Assembly (NCBI GenBank): GCA_017301975.1
Contig: JAFLEI010000022.1
Location: forward strand, 1 to 64,000
Source of the DNA: Verrucomicrobiota bacterium
GTDB lineage: Bacteria; Verrucomicrobiota; Verrucomicrobiia; Verrucomicrobiales; Verrucomicrobiaceae
DNA length: 64,000 nucleotides
Reading direction: 5' to 3'
Shown: positions 9,675 through 20,207 of the stretch, piece by piece
How positions within the stretch are numbered: the stretch's first letter is position 1
Layout: the number at the start of each line of letters is the position of its first letter
Translations under genes and position numbers: made by a program
Notes under the pieces: generated by a model
The model's database searches: none
What the model was told of the DNA's origin: nothing
Seen by the model: the letters and a program-made list of their open reading frames with translations, nothing else

Positions 9675-10454
9675 ATGCAACTTTCCCCGATCACCCCATT
9701 GATCCTCACCTGGAACGAGGAGCGGAACCTGCGCCGCTGCCTGGAGCGCCTGCGCTGGGCACGCGAGGTGGTGATCGTGGACAGCGGCAGCGGGGACGCG
9801 ACAGAGGCGATCGCGGCAGAGTTTCCGAATGTCCGTTTCGTCACCCGCGCCTTCGATGATCATACGACGCAGTGGAATTACGGCGTGAATGCGGTGCAGA
9901 CGACCTGGGTGCTCTCTCTCGACGCGGACTATGTCCTCGGTGAGGCTTTTGAGCAGGAACTGGCTGCGCTGCCGCAGGAGCCGGACTGCGATGCCTTCTT
10001 TGCCGGATTTCGCTATCTGATTTACGGCAGGCCGCTGCGGGCGTGCCTGTATCCGCCGCGGGCGGTGTTGTTCCGCAAAGACCGCTGCAGCTACCGGCCG
10101 GACGGGCATACGCAGTTGCTGCATGTTCCGGGAAGGAGCGGCATGCTGAACACGCGCATCGACCATGATGACCGCAAGCCTCTCTCCCGCTGGTTTTCCT
10201 CCCAGGACAAGTACGCCAGGCTCGAGGCGGAGAAGCTGCTGGCGCTGCCTGCTGCGGAGATGCACCTGCAGGACCGCATCCGCCGCACCATGATCCTGGG
10301 ACCGTTCGTGGTATTCGCCTACACGCTTCTCGTTCGTGGTGCCCTGCTGGACGGCTGGCACGGGTGGTTCTATGCCTTGCAACGCACGCTTGCGGAGCTG
10401 ATCCTTTCCCTCCGGCTATTGGAGAAACGCCTGACGCAAAACTCCAACGACTGA
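9675..10454 (+). CDS. Glycosyltransferase family 2, WaaE/KdtX-like
   Basis: With the ATG at 9675 this is a 259-residue protein starting [20 protein letters not shown]. An upstream ATG at 9573 would extend it by 34 residues with no family resemblance and into the previous gene, so I prefer the internal start. [16 protein letters not shown] and LSLDADYVL (DxD) are GT2 hallmarks, and [13 protein letters not shown] is typical of the WaaE subfamily (lipopolysaccharide core beta-1,4-glucosyltransferases). A hydrophobic stretch near residue 210 may bind the membrane. It precedes gmd by 13 bases. Confidence 0.82.
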   Translation: MQLSPITPLILTWNEERNLRRCLERLRWAREVVIVDSGSGDATEAIAAEFPNVRFVTRAFDDHTTQWNYGVNAVQTTWVLSLDADYVLGEAFEQELAALPQEPDCDAFFAGFRYLIYGRPLRACLYPPRAVLFRKDRCSYRPDGHTQLLHVPGRSGMLNTRIDHDDRKPLSRWFSSQDKYARLEAEKLLALPAAEMHLQDRIRRTMILGPFVVFAYTLLVRGALLDGWHGWFYALQRTLAELILSLRLLEKRLTQNSND

Positions 10455-10467
10455 ACATCTCGAAAAC

Positions 10468-11475
10468 ATGAAAAAAGCACTCATCACCGGCATTACAGGC
10501 CAAGACGGTTCGTATCTGGCGGAGCTGCTGCTGGGGAAGGGGTATGAGGTGCACGGCGTCATTCGCCGCTCCTCCAGTTTCAACACGGGGCGGATTGATC
10601 ACATCTACCAGGATCCGCATGTGGACGGGGCGCGGTTGATTCTGCATTATGGCGATCTGGCTGACGCCGTGCAGATGGTAAAGCTGCTGTATGAACTGCA
10701 GCCGGATGAAATCTACAACCTGGGGGCGCAGTCGCATGTGAAGGTGTCGTTCGACATCCCGGAGTACACCGGGGATGTGGACGGGCTGGGCACGTTGCGC
10801 ATTCTGGAGGCCATCCGTGAATCGGGACTGATGAAAAAGACACGTTTTTACCAGGCCTCATCGTCGGAGATGTTCGGCAAGGTTCAGGAGGTTCCGCAGA
10901 CGGAGAAGACGCCGTTCTGGCCGCGCTCGCCATATGGTTGCGCGAAGGTCTTCGCTCACTGGCTGACGGTGAACTACCGGGAGAGCTACGGGCTGCATGC
11001 TTCCAGCGGCATCCTGTTCAATCATGAATCGCCGCGCCGCGGGGAGACGTTTGTCACACGCAAGATCACCCGGGCGGCAACGCGCATTAAAATGGGCCTG
11101 CAGGACAAGCTGCACCTTGGAAATCTCGATGCGAAGCGCGACTGGGGCTTTGCCGGCGAGTATGTGGAGATGATGTGGCTCATGCTCCAGCAGGAGAAGC
11201 CGGATGACTACGTCATTGCGACGAATGAAACCCACAGCGTTCGCGAGTTTTGCCAGGAGGCATTCTCTCTGCTCGGGCTCGACTGGGAGCAATACGTGAT
11301 GCATGACGCCCGCTACGAGCGTCCGGCCGAGGTGGATCTGCTCATCGGCGATCCGGCGAAAGCACGCAAACAGCTTGGCTGGGAGCCGAAAGTGAGGTTC
11401 AAAGAGCTGGTGAAAAAAATGGTGGACGCCGATCTCAAGCTGGCTGAACACGAAGCGAAAGTGAAACTCCTCTGA
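10468..11475 (+). CDS. gmd: GDP-mannose 4,6-dehydratase
   Basis: This 335-residue short-chain dehydrogenase converts GDP-D-mannose to GDP-4-keto-6-deoxymannose. [19 protein letters not shown] is the NADP-binding glycine loop. [16 protein letters not shown] carries the catalytic Ser/Glu, and [12 protein letters not shown] the catalytic Tyr-x3-Lys pair. [18 protein letters not shown] is diagnostic of GMD. Length matches the usual 340-370 closely. The next gene starts 3 bases after the stop and supplies the following step. Confidence 0.96.
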   Translation: MKKALITGITGQDGSYLAELLLGKGYEVHGVIRRSSSFNTGRIDHIYQDPHVDGARLILHYGDLADAVQMVKLLYELQPDEIYNLGAQSHVKVSFDIPEYTGDVDGLGTLRILEAIRESGLMKKTRFYQASSSEMFGKVQEVPQTEKTPFWPRSPYGCAKVFAHWLTVNYRESYGLHASSGILFNHESPRRGETFVTRKITRAATRIKMGLQDKLHLGNLDAKRDWGFAGEYVEMMWLMLQQEKPDDYVIATNETHSVREFCQEAFSLLGLDWEQYVMHDARYERPAEVDLLIGDPAKARKQLGWEPKVRFKELVKKMVDADLKLAEHEAKVKLL

Positions 11476-11478
11476 AGC

Positions 11479-12417
11479 ATGATGAAGCTGTTTATTTCCG
11501 GTCACACAGGCATGGTGGGAAGCGCGCTGGTTCGGCGTTTCCAGAAGGAGGCTGGTGTCACCATCGTCACGCGCACCCGGAAGGAACTCAATCTGTCTGA
11601 TCAGGCGGCGGTCGCGGCATTTTATCAGACTGAAAAGCCTGATTCTGCGATCATCGCGGCTGGTAAAGTGGGAGGCATTCACGCCAACAGCACCTATCCC
11701 GCCGAGTTCATCTATGAAAATCTGGCCATTGCGACGAACTGCATCCACGGCGCCTACAAGGCCGGGGTGAAGCGCCTCCTGTTCTTGGGCAGTTCCTGCA
11801 TTTACCCCAAGCTGGCACCCCAGCCAATGCCTGAAGAGTGCCTGCTGACCTCGGCGTTGGAGCCGACCAACGAAGCCTATGCCATCGCCAAAATCGCGGG
11901 GCTGAAAATGGCTGAATATTATCGCAAGCAGTATGGCGTGGTCTATCACTCGGCCATGCCGACGAATCTGTACGGCCCTAATGATAACTACCATCTGCAG
12001 AATTCCCATGTGATGCCGGCGCTGATCAGGCGCTTTCATGAGGCGAAAATGACGGCGCTGCCCGAAGTGGTCGCCTGGGGCACCGGCAGGCCTCAACGCG
12101 AGTTCCTGCATGCGGACGACCTGGCGGACGCCTGCGCTTTTTTGCTTCAACTGGAAGACCCGCCGGATTTGGTCAATGTGGGCTGCGGAACGGATGTGAC
12201 GATTCGTGAACTCGTGGAAATGGTCGCCGAAGTGGTGGGTTACAAAGGTCAGATTGTCTGGGACAAATCCAAGCCCGATGGCACACCGCGCAAGCTGCTG
12301 GACACCACGCGCTTGAACCAGCTCGGCTGGCAGCCACGCATTTCCCTCAGGGACGGTCTGGCGCAAACCTATGCGTCGTTCATGGAGGAGATGCAGTCCA
12401 ACCGGCTGCGCGGTTAG
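11479..12417 (+). CDS. fcl: GDP-L-fucose synthase
   Basis: This 312-residue epimerase/reductase turns the Gmd product into GDP-L-fucose using [25 protein letters not shown] is the Rossmann loop. [19 protein letters not shown] and [14 protein letters not shown] hold the Ser and Tyr-x3-Lys catalytic residues, and [11 protein letters not shown] is the family signature. ATGATG at 11479 gives two possible starts. Together with gmd it shows that the polysaccharide, or another surface glycan, probably contains fucose. Confidence 0.96.
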   Translation: MMKLFISGHTGMVGSALVRRFQKEAGVTIVTRTRKELNLSDQAAVAAFYQTEKPDSAIIAAGKVGGIHANSTYPAEFIYENLAIATNCIHGAYKAGVKRLLFLGSSCIYPKLAPQPMPEECLLTSALEPTNEAYAIAKIAGLKMAEYYRKQYGVVYHSAMPTNLYGPNDNYHLQNSHVMPALIRRFHEAKMTALPEVVAWGTGRPQREFLHADDLADACAFLLQLEDPPDLVNVGCGTDVTIRELVEMVAEVVGYKGQIVWDKSKPDGTPRKLLDTTRLNQLGWQPRISLRDGLAQTYASFMEEMQSNRLRG

Positions 12418-12511
12418 GGGTGCCGTTGCGGGCATCTGCGATCTCGCTTTCGGCAGGCGCTTCTGTGCGCCGCTCTTTATTCTGCGGTAGGAATTGCTGT
12501 CTTCCCCAATC

Positions 12512-13729
12512 ATGAAAGTGCTCCTGCTCAACCAGTGCTTTCATCCGGACCATGTGGCCACGGCCCAGCATCTCACGGACCTGGCGCATGAACTGATCCG
12601 ATGCGGCCATCAGGTCACGGTGGTGGCGGCTTCGCGGGGGTATGACAATCCTGCCATTCGCTATCCCGTGCGTGAGACGTGGCGCGGTATTGATATCCGC
12701 CGCATCTGGACGCCGGGACTGGGCAAGCAGGCCAAGTGGCGGCGGTTGGTGGATTTCGCGATCTTCTGGGGCAATGCGAAGCGCATTCTATTTTTCCTAC
12801 CTCGGCAGGATGTCACGGTCTGCCTGACCTCCCCTCCGCTCATCTCCACGCTGGGCACGGTCGTGGCAAAGCTCAAAGGCGGCGCGGTGGTGCCTTGGGT
12901 GATGGATTTGAACCCGGATGAAGCCGTGGCCGCCGGCTGGTTGAAGGCCGGCGGCATCGTTGAGCGCACGCTCACGGCCATCCAAAACTGGAGCTTCATG
13001 CGTGCCTCACGCATCATCGCGCTGGATCGCTTCATGGCGCAGCGCCTGATGGCCAAAGGCGTGAGCGCCGAGGTCATCCACACCGATGCGCCTTGGTCAC
13101 ACGATCAGGCGGTGCAATACGATGTCGCGGCGCGTGAGGCCTTTCGTGCGGAGCACGGGCTCGCGGACAAATTCGTGGTCATGTACTCCGGCAATCACAG
13201 CCCCTGCCATCCGCTGGATGCGGTGCTGGCGGCGGCGGCTGAGATGCAGGGCGATGAGCGGCTGCACTTCTTGTTTGTCGGCGGTGGCAGCGAGTTCAAA
13301 AAGGTGCAGGCCTTTGCCCGGGCGCAGGCTCTCAAAAACATCACCTGCCTGCCCTATCAACCCATGGAGAAGCTCTCGGGTTCGCTCTCAGCTGCTGATC
13401 TGCATCTCGTGGTCATGGGAGATCCATTTGTAGGCATCGTGCATCCGTGCAAGATATACAACATCCTCACGCTGGGCATTCCGTTTCTCTTCATCGGTCC
13501 GGATCAAAGCCATGGCGCTGATCTGGCGCGAAGGCTCAACAATCCGGCCCAGGGGCGTGTGGCGCACAACGGGGACGTGCCTGCCATCGTGCAGCAGATC
13601 CGTGACGCGATGGCTCTGGGGCCGCAGCCGGTGAACGCCGCCGCCCAGGCTCTCGGCGCGGAGTTTTCCCACTCCGTGCTGTGCCCCCGGCTGGTGCGCG
13701 TCATTGAGCAGGCTGCAGCACGGTCGTAG
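12512..13729 (+). CDS. Glycosyltransferase family 4, WbuB-like
   Basis: With the ATG at 12512 this is a 405-residue protein starting MKVLLLNQCFHPDHVATAQHLTDLA, typical of WbuB-type fucosyl/GlcNAc transferases. VVMYSGNHSPCHPLDAVL at about residue 220 opens the donor domain, and LHLVVMGDPFVGIVHPCKIYNIL replaces the usual E-x7-E region with the HPCK pattern of this subfamily. It follows fcl by 94 bases, so it is the last gene of the cluster and a candidate L-fucosyltransferase by context only. Confidence 0.82.
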   Translation: MKVLLLNQCFHPDHVATAQHLTDLAHELIRCGHQVTVVAASRGYDNPAIRYPVRETWRGIDIRRIWTPGLGKQAKWRRLVDFAIFWGNAKRILFFLPRQDVTVCLTSPPLISTLGTVVAKLKGGAVVPWVMDLNPDEAVAAGWLKAGGIVERTLTAIQNWSFMRASRIIALDRFMAQRLMAKGVSAEVIHTDAPWSHDQAVQYDVAAREAFRAEHGLADKFVVMYSGNHSPCHPLDAVLAAAAEMQGDERLHFLFVGGGSEFKKVQAFARAQALKNITCLPYQPMEKLSGSLSAADLHLVVMGDPFVGIVHPCKIYNILTLGIPFLFIGPDQSHGADLARRLNNPAQGRVAHNGDVPAIVQQIRDAMALGPQPVNAAAQALGAEFSHSVLCPRLVRVIEQAAARS

Positions 13730-13879
13730 GATGGGTGCGGCGACAGCCCACCCGTCCATGAGCGTGCTGCAAACACGCGGGCCTGCGGTCGTCCTCGCAG
13801 TCGGGCGGTTTGGCGGAGGGGGCTGGGGGCGTTGCGATGTCATCGACGCCAAACACGCCCAACCTACGTGAAGAGTTGT

Positions 13880-14962
13880 CTATGGAGCAGGCTGAAGCAC
13901 GCGCTTGATCAGTTCGTAGCTGGCGAAGCGCTCGGCGTCTGGGAAGTCGTGCTCTGAGTCGGGGTGGGCGATTTGCAGGTTTGACTCCGCCTTGTGCAGC
14001 CTGAACAAGGGCAGAGCTGCGTCCGCGATGCGATCCACGCTCTGCCAGCCGAAGTTCGCATCCCGCAGCGGTGCATTCACAAACACATGGCGCGGGGCGA
14101 GGCAGGCGATGAGCTCGTAGTGGTCCCACGGGCAGTCCTGCGGATGGCCAAGATAGTCCGCCATGCGCAGCATGTAGCGCTCCTGAATGTAGCCCTGGAT
14201 GTTGCCGCCTTTGTAGTCGAGCAGGGAATCAAAGCCGCAGCTTGAGACGATGACCTGGATGCGCTCATCGAAGACAGCGGTGAAGATGGCATTATGCCCG
14301 CCCAAGGAGTGACCGATGGCGGCGTAGCCGTGCGAGTGATCGACGTACGGGAGGGAGTCCAGGTAGTCGAGCCCGCGCAAGTTGTCCCAAATGGCCTTCA
14401 TCGTGCCGCTGGGCATGTGCAGCGCTTTCAAGTCGGGCTGATAATCGGCCAGGAGAGGGTAGCTCGGAGACAGCGTGACGAAGCCACGCTCCGCCGGCTC
14501 CTGCGCGTACTGCCGGTGGGGCTTGCCGCCGAGACCCACGACGACTTTGAAGCCGATCTTATTCTCCGTGGGGTGCAGGCAGAGCACGGCGGGGGCTTTT
14601 GTTCCTGCGAGGGCCGCTTTGGGAATGCAAAGATAGGCTGTGACCTTGCCGCCGGGCTGGGAGGTGTAGGTGATGAGCCTCCGCACATAGCTGCCGCAGT
14701 CGGATTCCTCCAGCGTCTGCGGGTCCAGCGCGCAGCGCATTGCAGAGCCGGGCAGGAGACCTGCCACCTGCTGAAAGCCGGCCAGCGCGTCCTCACGGCG
14801 GGAGGTCCATTCAGCGGTGCTGGTGGCGATCTTTCTCGTGCCATCCTTCGCGTGGTATTCGAGGAGGTTCGTGCGGCTCAGACCGCGTAGCGGTGGAATG
14901 TCCTCCGCGTGGGCGAGGCAGGGCAGGGCGAGGGCAAACAAAACGCGGCGCATGTCAATCAT
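13880..14962 (-). CDS. Secreted alpha/beta hydrolase (esterase-like)
   Basis: This 360-residue protein has an N-terminal signal peptide (RRVLFALALPCLAHAEDIPP) that should be cleaved after AHA. The fold is of the acetyl-xylan-esterase/dienelactone-hydrolase type: KAPAVLCLHPTENKIG is the first strand and oxyanion loop, AAIGHSLGGHNAIF the G-x-S-x-G nucleophile elbow at about residue 225, and a late HPDSEHDFP the likely catalytic histidine. Substrate is unknown, with carbohydrate esters likely. It lies 34 bases downstream of the Zn peptidase on the same strand and converges on the glycosyltransferase gene. A second ATG at 14953 is equally good as start. Confidence 0.78.
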   Translation of the reverse strand: MIDMRRVLFALALPCLAHAEDIPPLRGLSRTNLLEYHAKDGTRKIATSTAEWTSRREDALAGFQQVAGLLPGSAMRCALDPQTLEESDCGSYVRRLITYTSQPGGKVTAYLCIPKAALAGTKAPAVLCLHPTENKIGFKVVVGLGGKPHRQYAQEPAERGFVTLSPSYPLLADYQPDLKALHMPSGTMKAIWDNLRGLDYLDSLPYVDHSHGYAAIGHSLGGHNAIFTAVFDERIQVIVSSCGFDSLLDYKGGNIQGYIQERYMLRMADYLGHPQDCPWDHYELIACLAPRHVFVNAPLRDANFGWQSVDRIADAALPLFRLHKAESNLQIAHPDSEHDFPDAERFASYELIKRVLQPAP

Positions 14963-14996
14963 ACGCCGCGTCAGAGGGTTTTGTTAGCGGTCCAGT

Positions 14997-15692
14997 TCAA
15001 TCATCCCGGCGACCGCCGCCGAGCAGGAGCATGGCATAGTAGAGGAAGGTGCCCAGGGCGCTGATGAAGGCGGCCACATAGGTCAGTGCGGCGGCGTCCA
15101 GCACCTTGCTCATGGCGGCGGTTTCCTCGCCGGGAGCCACGGCTCCGGTGCTGGCCAGCACGCGCTTGGCACGGGCCGTGGCGTCAAACTCCACCGGCAG
15201 CGTGACGAGCTGAAACAGCATCACCACGCCAAAGCACAGGGCTAGGATCGGCAGGGCGATCTTGGGCGCAAAGTAGAGCAGGCCAAAGCCGACGAAGGGA
15301 ATGATCTGCCCGGCGATGGTGGTGATGCCCACCGCCGCCATGCGCCACTGCAGCGGCGCGTAGAGCTGCTGGTGCTGAATGGCGTGGCCGCACTCATGCG
15401 CCGCCACCCCCAGCGCGGCAACATTGGTGCCGTAGTAGTTCTCCTCGCTGAGCATAAGCTGCTTGTTCGCGGGATCGTAATGGTCGCTGAGCTGCCCGCG
15501 GATCGGGCTGATGCTGACATCTCGGATGCCGTTGATGTCCAGAATCCGCTGCGCGATCTCCGCGCCGGAGAGTCCTGAGCGCGCCGGTACCTGGGAGTAG
15601 CGGGCATAGGCGCTCTTCACACGCCATGAGGCGAAGACAGACAGAGTCATGGTGCCAAAAAACAGCAGGAGGTAGAGGGGATCAAAGTACAT
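14997..15692 (-). CDS. Zinc-dependent membrane peptidase, YugP family
   Basis: This 231-residue integral membrane protein has the zincin motif AAHECGHAIQH at about residue 93, with two zinc histidines and the catalytic glutamate. Hydrophobic segments lie at residues 3-20, 118-160 and 205-225. LPVEFDATARAKRVL near residue 170 is the second conserved block of the family and supplies the third ligand region. The targets of this family are poorly known. Confidence 0.9.
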   Translation of the reverse strand: MYFDPLYLLLFFGTMTLSVFASWRVKSAYARYSQVPARSGLSGAEIAQRILDINGIRDVSISPIRGQLSDHYDPANKQLMLSEENYYGTNVAALGVAAHECGHAIQHQQLYAPLQWRMAAVGITTIAGQIIPFVGFGLLYFAPKIALPILALCFGVVMLFQLVTLPVEFDATARAKRVLASTGAVAPGEETAAMSKVLDAAALTYVAAFISALGTFLYYAMLLLGGGRRDD

Positions 15693-15830
15693 GAGTTTGA
15701 ACGGGGTTTGCCATTAAATACGCACCCCGCGCCGTTTTGGAAAGCACACGGGCATTGCAAAACTGCGCGTAGTTTGTCACACAAAATCCCATGTTGCTTC
15801 CCCACGCGCCTGCGATTGAGTCCGTCATTC

Positions 15831-16565
15831 ATGGAAACCGACCTCAAATCTCCCGCCTCGGCCTCGGAGCCGATCGTCTGCCGCGTCACACCCTGGTACT
15901 ACCGCCGCATGGGCATGCTGGCCGGGCTCTTCCTGGTTTTCGGCCTCGTGTTTCTTTATGATGGGATCTGGGGCTATCCCGCAAAGGTCGTCATCGCACA
16001 GGAGAAGGAAAAGTTCATGAAGGAGTTTCTGCCCTCGTTTGAGGCTGCGAAGAAAGAGGGGCGCCTGACGCAGTGGATGGAGGATGCCAAAGCCAGGGGC
16101 ATGCCCACAGGCGTGGACGGCGACTCCCCCCGCTGGAAAACTTACGCAGCGAAGAAGGGCTGGGAGGAAGAGCCCAAGCTCTACAGCCAGCGCGAGATCA
16201 CCGAGCAGTTTTACTGGGCTTACGGCTGCTTTGCCGGCGCGTTGATCGTTTGCATTCTCATTCTGCTCAATCGTGGCAAGACACTGCGTGCGGAGGCCGA
16301 CCACTGGGTGTCTCCTGAAGGGGTGAAGATTCGTTATGCCGATGTCTTTCGCGTGGACAAGCGCAAGTGGGAGCACAAGGGTCTGGCATATGCCTGGTAT
16401 CGCTTCCAAGGCGGCGCAGAAAAACGTGCGGTGTTTGATGATCTGAAATACGGCGGCGCAGACAAAGTTTTGGAGCGCCTGCTGGCCTGCTTCAGTGGTG
16501 AATTGATCGAAAAAGTTGGCGAATCTGAGACCGCCGAATCCACATCTGCAGAGGTGGAAAAATAA
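15831..16565 (+). CDS. Hypothetical two-TM membrane protein
   Basis: I do not recognise the family. With the ATG at 15831 the protein is 244 residues; the open frame extends upstream, but those residues show no sign of coding. It has two predicted membrane helices (LAGLFLVFGLVFLYDGIWGY at about 26-45, and YGCFAGALIVCILILL around 125-140), a charged loop between them rich in K and E, and a C-terminal domain that looks like a small PH-like or DUF3592-type beta domain (VRHADHW-type start, WYRFQGGAEKRAVFDDLKYGG). Proteins with this design occur next to acpP in related bacteria only as an inference; the context gives no function. Confidence 0.6.
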   Translation: METDLKSPASASEPIVCRVTPWYYRRMGMLAGLFLVFGLVFLYDGIWGYPAKVVIAQEKEKFMKEFLPSFEAAKKEGRLTQWMEDAKARGMPTGVDGDSPRWKTYAAKKGWEEEPKLYSQREITEQFYWAYGCFAGALIVCILILLNRGKTLRAEADHWVSPEGVKIRYADVFRVDKRKWEHKGLAYAWYRFQGGAEKRAVFDDLKYGGADKVLERLLACFSGELIEKVGESETAESTSAEVEK

Positions 16566-16659
16566 TGGCACCACATTCAGTTTGAAAAAGGCGGGAATTT
16601 CCCCTTGCCAAAGCAAATGCAGCCGCTAAAGCTCCGCCCCATCCCAACACCCCCAATCT

Positions 16660-16899
16660 ATGGCTGAAAACATCACAGAAAAAGTTAGAGACATCATCGT
16701 TGAACAGCTTGGCGTGAATCCCGAGCAGGTCACCCAGGAAGCCAAGTTCATCGAAGATCTCGGTGCCGACTCCCTCGACACCGTTGAACTGGTGATGGCC
16801 TTCGAAGAAGAATTCGGCATCGACGTCCCTGACGAAGAAGCCGAGAAGCTTCAGTCCGTGGGCGACGTCGTCCGCTACGTCGAAGAAAACGCCGAGTAA
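16660..16899 (+). CDS. acpP: Acyl carrier protein
   Basis: This 79-residue acidic protein carries fatty-acyl intermediates on a phosphopantetheine arm. The attachment serine is in [15 protein letters not shown], and [16 protein letters not shown] is the second conserved helix region. [11 protein letters not shown] is the standard first helix. Size is normal (E. coli AcpP is 78). It stands alone rather than beside fabF or fabG. A clear hairpin terminator follows 28 bases after the stop. Confidence 0.98.
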   Translation: MAENITEKVRDIIVEQLGVNPEQVTQEAKFIEDLGADSLDTVELVMAFEEEFGIDVPDEEAEKLQSVGDVVRYVEENAE

Positions 16900-16927
16900 T
16901 ACCGGTCTTTTTTAGAACATTCGAAAC

Positions 16928-16958
16928 AGCCAGGCGGTTCATTCCGCTTGGCTTTTTT
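16928..16958 (+). terminator. Rho-independent terminator of acpP
   Basis: The arms AGCCAGGCGG (16928-16937) and CCGCTTGGCT (16944-16953) form a 10-bp stem with one G-U pair and a six-base loop. A run of T follows immediately at 16953-16958. Confidence 0.88.
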
Positions 16959-17024
16959 GTTGTTGGGTTGTGCGATGCGATAATAGGCCGGATTCTGCCA
17001 AGCGCATGTGGAGCGGGAGCATCC

Positions 17025-17148
17025 TGCTCGATCAGGTGCTCTACAGCCCCAGCAAGCGCCCCTTCACTTGGGCGGGACAAAGGCCGGCCGATCACGGGGC
17101 TGTTTGGCTTATCAGGGACTTGGCGCAGGCTGGAAAGTCCGGCAGGAG
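17025..17148 (+). pseudogene. Duplicated 3' end of a DUF1501 gene
   Basis: The bases 17025-17108 encode LDQVLYSPSKRPFT and, after a frameshift, DKGRPITGLFG, nearly the same as the last 30 residues of the complete DUF1501 gene at 20960-22255 (LDQVLYSPSKRPFT-VADKGRPITELFG). The match goes on past the stop position: the TGA is lost, but GGAAAG-CCGGCAGGAG follows in both places. So a segment of about 120 bp that spans the gene end and its 3' flank exists twice in opposite orientation. A small hairpin (GAGCA-TCC-TGCTC, 17017-17029) sits on the upstream break. Confidence 0.85.
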
Positions 17149-17339
17149 GCGGTGGCGTGCAGCTTCCCGCGGGGGGGGGGGCGTCCTGGTCCCCGTTTGG
17201 GAAAAGTGCTGGGTGAACGCGGAGCACCGGGTGCGGCGGAGGACGTGGCGCTGGGTAACGTGGAACGGAGTGCGTGCGCGGAGCGTGAGGGGCCAGGATG
17301 GTCCTACTAGTGCCCAACCACCCAGCGCCTCTGGCAGGA

Positions 17340-17381
17340 GAGGGATCATCCTGATCCCTCAACGCTCCGCGTTCACCCAGC
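17340..17381. repeat. Hairpin module A plus 19-base flank
   Basis: GAGGGATCA-TCC-TGATCCCTC (17340-17360) is a perfect 9-bp hairpin. It is followed by the flanking module CGCTCCGCGTTCACCCAGC (17363-17381). The same hairpin with its flank recurs at 33602-33645 with a few substitutions, and the flank alone recurs in reverse complement at 20832-20850 and, one base shorter, at 17208-17225. Confidence 0.85.
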
Positions 17382-17481
17382 ACTCTTCTCGAGACGGGAC
17401 CGAGGGTCCAATGCAGTCGCGTGCGCGAAGAAGAATGCCGCGTCTCGTCAGCGCGGGACGGAGCGCGTGCGCGGAGCGTGA

Positions 17482-17551
17482 GGGACCAGGATGGTCCCAC
17501 TCCTTCCAAACCAATCCGCGCCTCCCGCAGGAGCGGGAGCATCCTGCTCCC
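17482..17551. repeat. Two hairpin modules with covarying arms
   Basis: Two hairpins lie here: GGGACCA-GGA-TGGTCCC (17482-17498) and GGGAGCA-TCC-TGCTCCC (17535-17551). They differ at the fifth arm position (C versus G), and the opposite arm changes to match, so pairing is kept. The bases after the second one (CAACGCTCCGCGATCACTCAG) are a variant of the 19-base flank. A relaxed copy (GGCCA-GGA-TGGTCC) is at 17291-17304. Confidence 0.85.
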
Positions 17552-17771
17552 ACAACGCTCCGCGATCACTCAGCACTCCGCTCCTCCCCGCGTTTTTGCT
17601 TTCATCGTGCGCGACGCTCCTCCTTTACACGACGCTCTGCCACCCCAACTGGCACCAAGTTGATCCCACTCCTTCCAAGCGATCGAGCGCCTCACCACTC
17701 CACAATCCCACCTCAGCGGCACGGCATGACCCTCTTGACCCTTCCCCCACCACCGCCTCGCGGTGCGATGC

Positions 17772-18095
17772 TCAGAACCTCAGCACAAACTCGCCTTCCT
17801 TCTGCAGGTGCAGGCGGTCACGGGCGGCCATTTCGAGGTAGGCGTTGTCGTTTTTGATCCACTCCATGCGGCGCAGGAGCTTGTCACGGTCGGATTGCAG
17901 CACATCGCGCTGCCCCTTGAGCTGCTCAAGTTTCACGCGCATCGCGTTCTGCGTGTCGATGGGGTTGTCACACAGGACATACACCACGGGCACAATGAGC
18001 AGCAGCAGAACGAAACGGGCCACCTTGAGGAATGCGCGCACCCAGCCTTCCCAGCGGGACTGGGGTTCGGATGCGCGCACTTCTCGGTAGTTCAT
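17772..18095 (-). CDS. ftsB: Septum formation initiator, FtsB/DivIC family
   Basis: This 107-residue single-pass protein belongs to the divisome subcomplex with FtsL and FtsQ. One membrane helix (residues about 25-42, VARFVLLLLIVPVVYVLC) is followed by a coiled coil (MRVKLEQLKGQRDVLQSDRDKLLRRMEWI) and the family tail AYLEMAARDRLHLQKEGEFVLRF. It lies 11 bases downstream of eno on the same strand, an arrangement known from many bacteria, so the two are probably co-transcribed. A short GC hairpin without a T run follows the stop. Confidence 0.88.
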   Translation of the reverse strand: MNYREVRASEPQSRWEGWVRAFLKVARFVLLLLIVPVVYVLCDNPIDTQNAMRVKLEQLKGQRDVLQSDRDKLLRRMEWIKNDNAYLEMAARDRLHLQKEGEFVLRF

Positions 18096-18106
18096 CGGGT
18101 CTTGAA

Positions 18107-19648
<1,542 letters not shown>

Positions 19649-19783
19649 TCATGCGCCTCCCAACTCAGGGCAGCGTGAACGGATAGATGACAGCAAGGCC
19701 GGGAAAACGGCGATGTTCCGCGTGACGACGGTCTGACACTGGGCGAGAGCCGTGGCCGCGATCAGACTGTCCATCACAGTCAG
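19649..19783 (-). pseudogene. C-terminal remnant of a PIN-domain (VapC-like) toxin
   Basis: Read on the minus strand, 19651-19774 encodes MDSLIAATALAQCQTVVTRNIAVF and a tail to a TGA at 19649-19651. D-S-L-I-A-A-T-A-L and V-T-R-N form the last acidic-residue helix and closing strand of VapC-type PIN toxins. A stop lies in frame just before the fragment (near 19783), so the first two thirds of the gene, with the other acidic active-site residues, is gone. No antitoxin partner is visible. The fragment cannot be functional on its own. Confidence 0.72.
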
Positions 19784-19804
19784 TGCTTACGCCTTGGTAG
19801 AACA

Positions 19805-20199
19805 CCTCGCGCAGTTAGCCATCAATTACGTCTGGCCCATCATCGTCGTGCTGCACGAGAACCCCTCCGGCTTTGAAACCGGCAAGACCCGCGGCCACCT
19901 CGGCAGCCAGCTCGCGCGATGACGCCCTGCGCTTCGCCTGGTCCGTCCCTGACGGCATGCACATGACCGTGGAGCCGGAGACCAAGGAAATCAAAGCCGA
20001 GGTCGCACGCACAGCGGAGTAGCCCGAGTGCCGGGCGGTGTTTGCGGGGCATGTGGGGGAGATTTCGTACTGCGACCAGAGACGGCTGATTGTCACCCGG
20101 GCAGACGTATCAGCATCAAGCGCGAAACGCCGCATCAAGCACTGGCTGGCCATCGGGTTGATCAAGCAAGGATCCACGGGAAACTATCTTCGCACGTGA
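19805..20199 (+). pseudogene. Broken RepA-like (AAA_25) ATPase of a mobile element
   Basis: Three frames of the plus strand carry pieces in the right order. First, IIVVLHENPSGFETGKTRGHL at 19839-19901, matching the LHENP...TRGHLGSQL block of RepA/AAA_25 helicase-like ATPases. It ends in a TGA at about 19919 where the frame must shift. Next, a linker (DDALRFAWSVPDGMHMTVEP) ends in a TAG near 20020. Last, a winged-helix tail (SASSAKRRIKHWLAIGLIKQ) ends at a TGA at 20197-20199. The N-terminal Walker A half is missing. Such genes sit in integrative elements. Assignment is by pattern recognition only. Confidence 0.65.
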
Positions 20200-20207
20200 T
20201 GAGAAAA

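Larger units (their letters stand above)
16985..17760. repeat. Gene-free mosaic of dispersed hairpin repeats
   Basis: This 0.8-kb stretch has no convincing gene. It consists of short modules that recur at 20.5-20.9 kb and 33.6-33.7 kb: small hairpins of the form GGGA-N-CA + 3 bases + TG-N'-TCCC, a 19-base flanking module (CGCTCCGCGTTCACCCAGC or its complement), and short GGCAGGAG leaders. It begins with a duplicated DUF1501 tail and contains an 11-G run at 17171-17181. Long open frames on both strands here have mosaic composition and no family resemblance. Repeats are on both orientations. Confidence 0.75.

Noticed and set aside
16748-17569. Long open frames across 16.7-17.9 kb on both strands
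   Set aside because: They run through terminators, hairpin repeats and the DUF1501 fragment; the encoded sequence is repeat-derived (WSHSFQT, LIPQRSAFTQH) rather than protein-like.
17751-17765. Terminator behind ftsB
   Set aside because: CACCGC-CTC-GCGGTG forms a short stem, but it is followed on the minus strand by GTGGGGG rather than by T residues.
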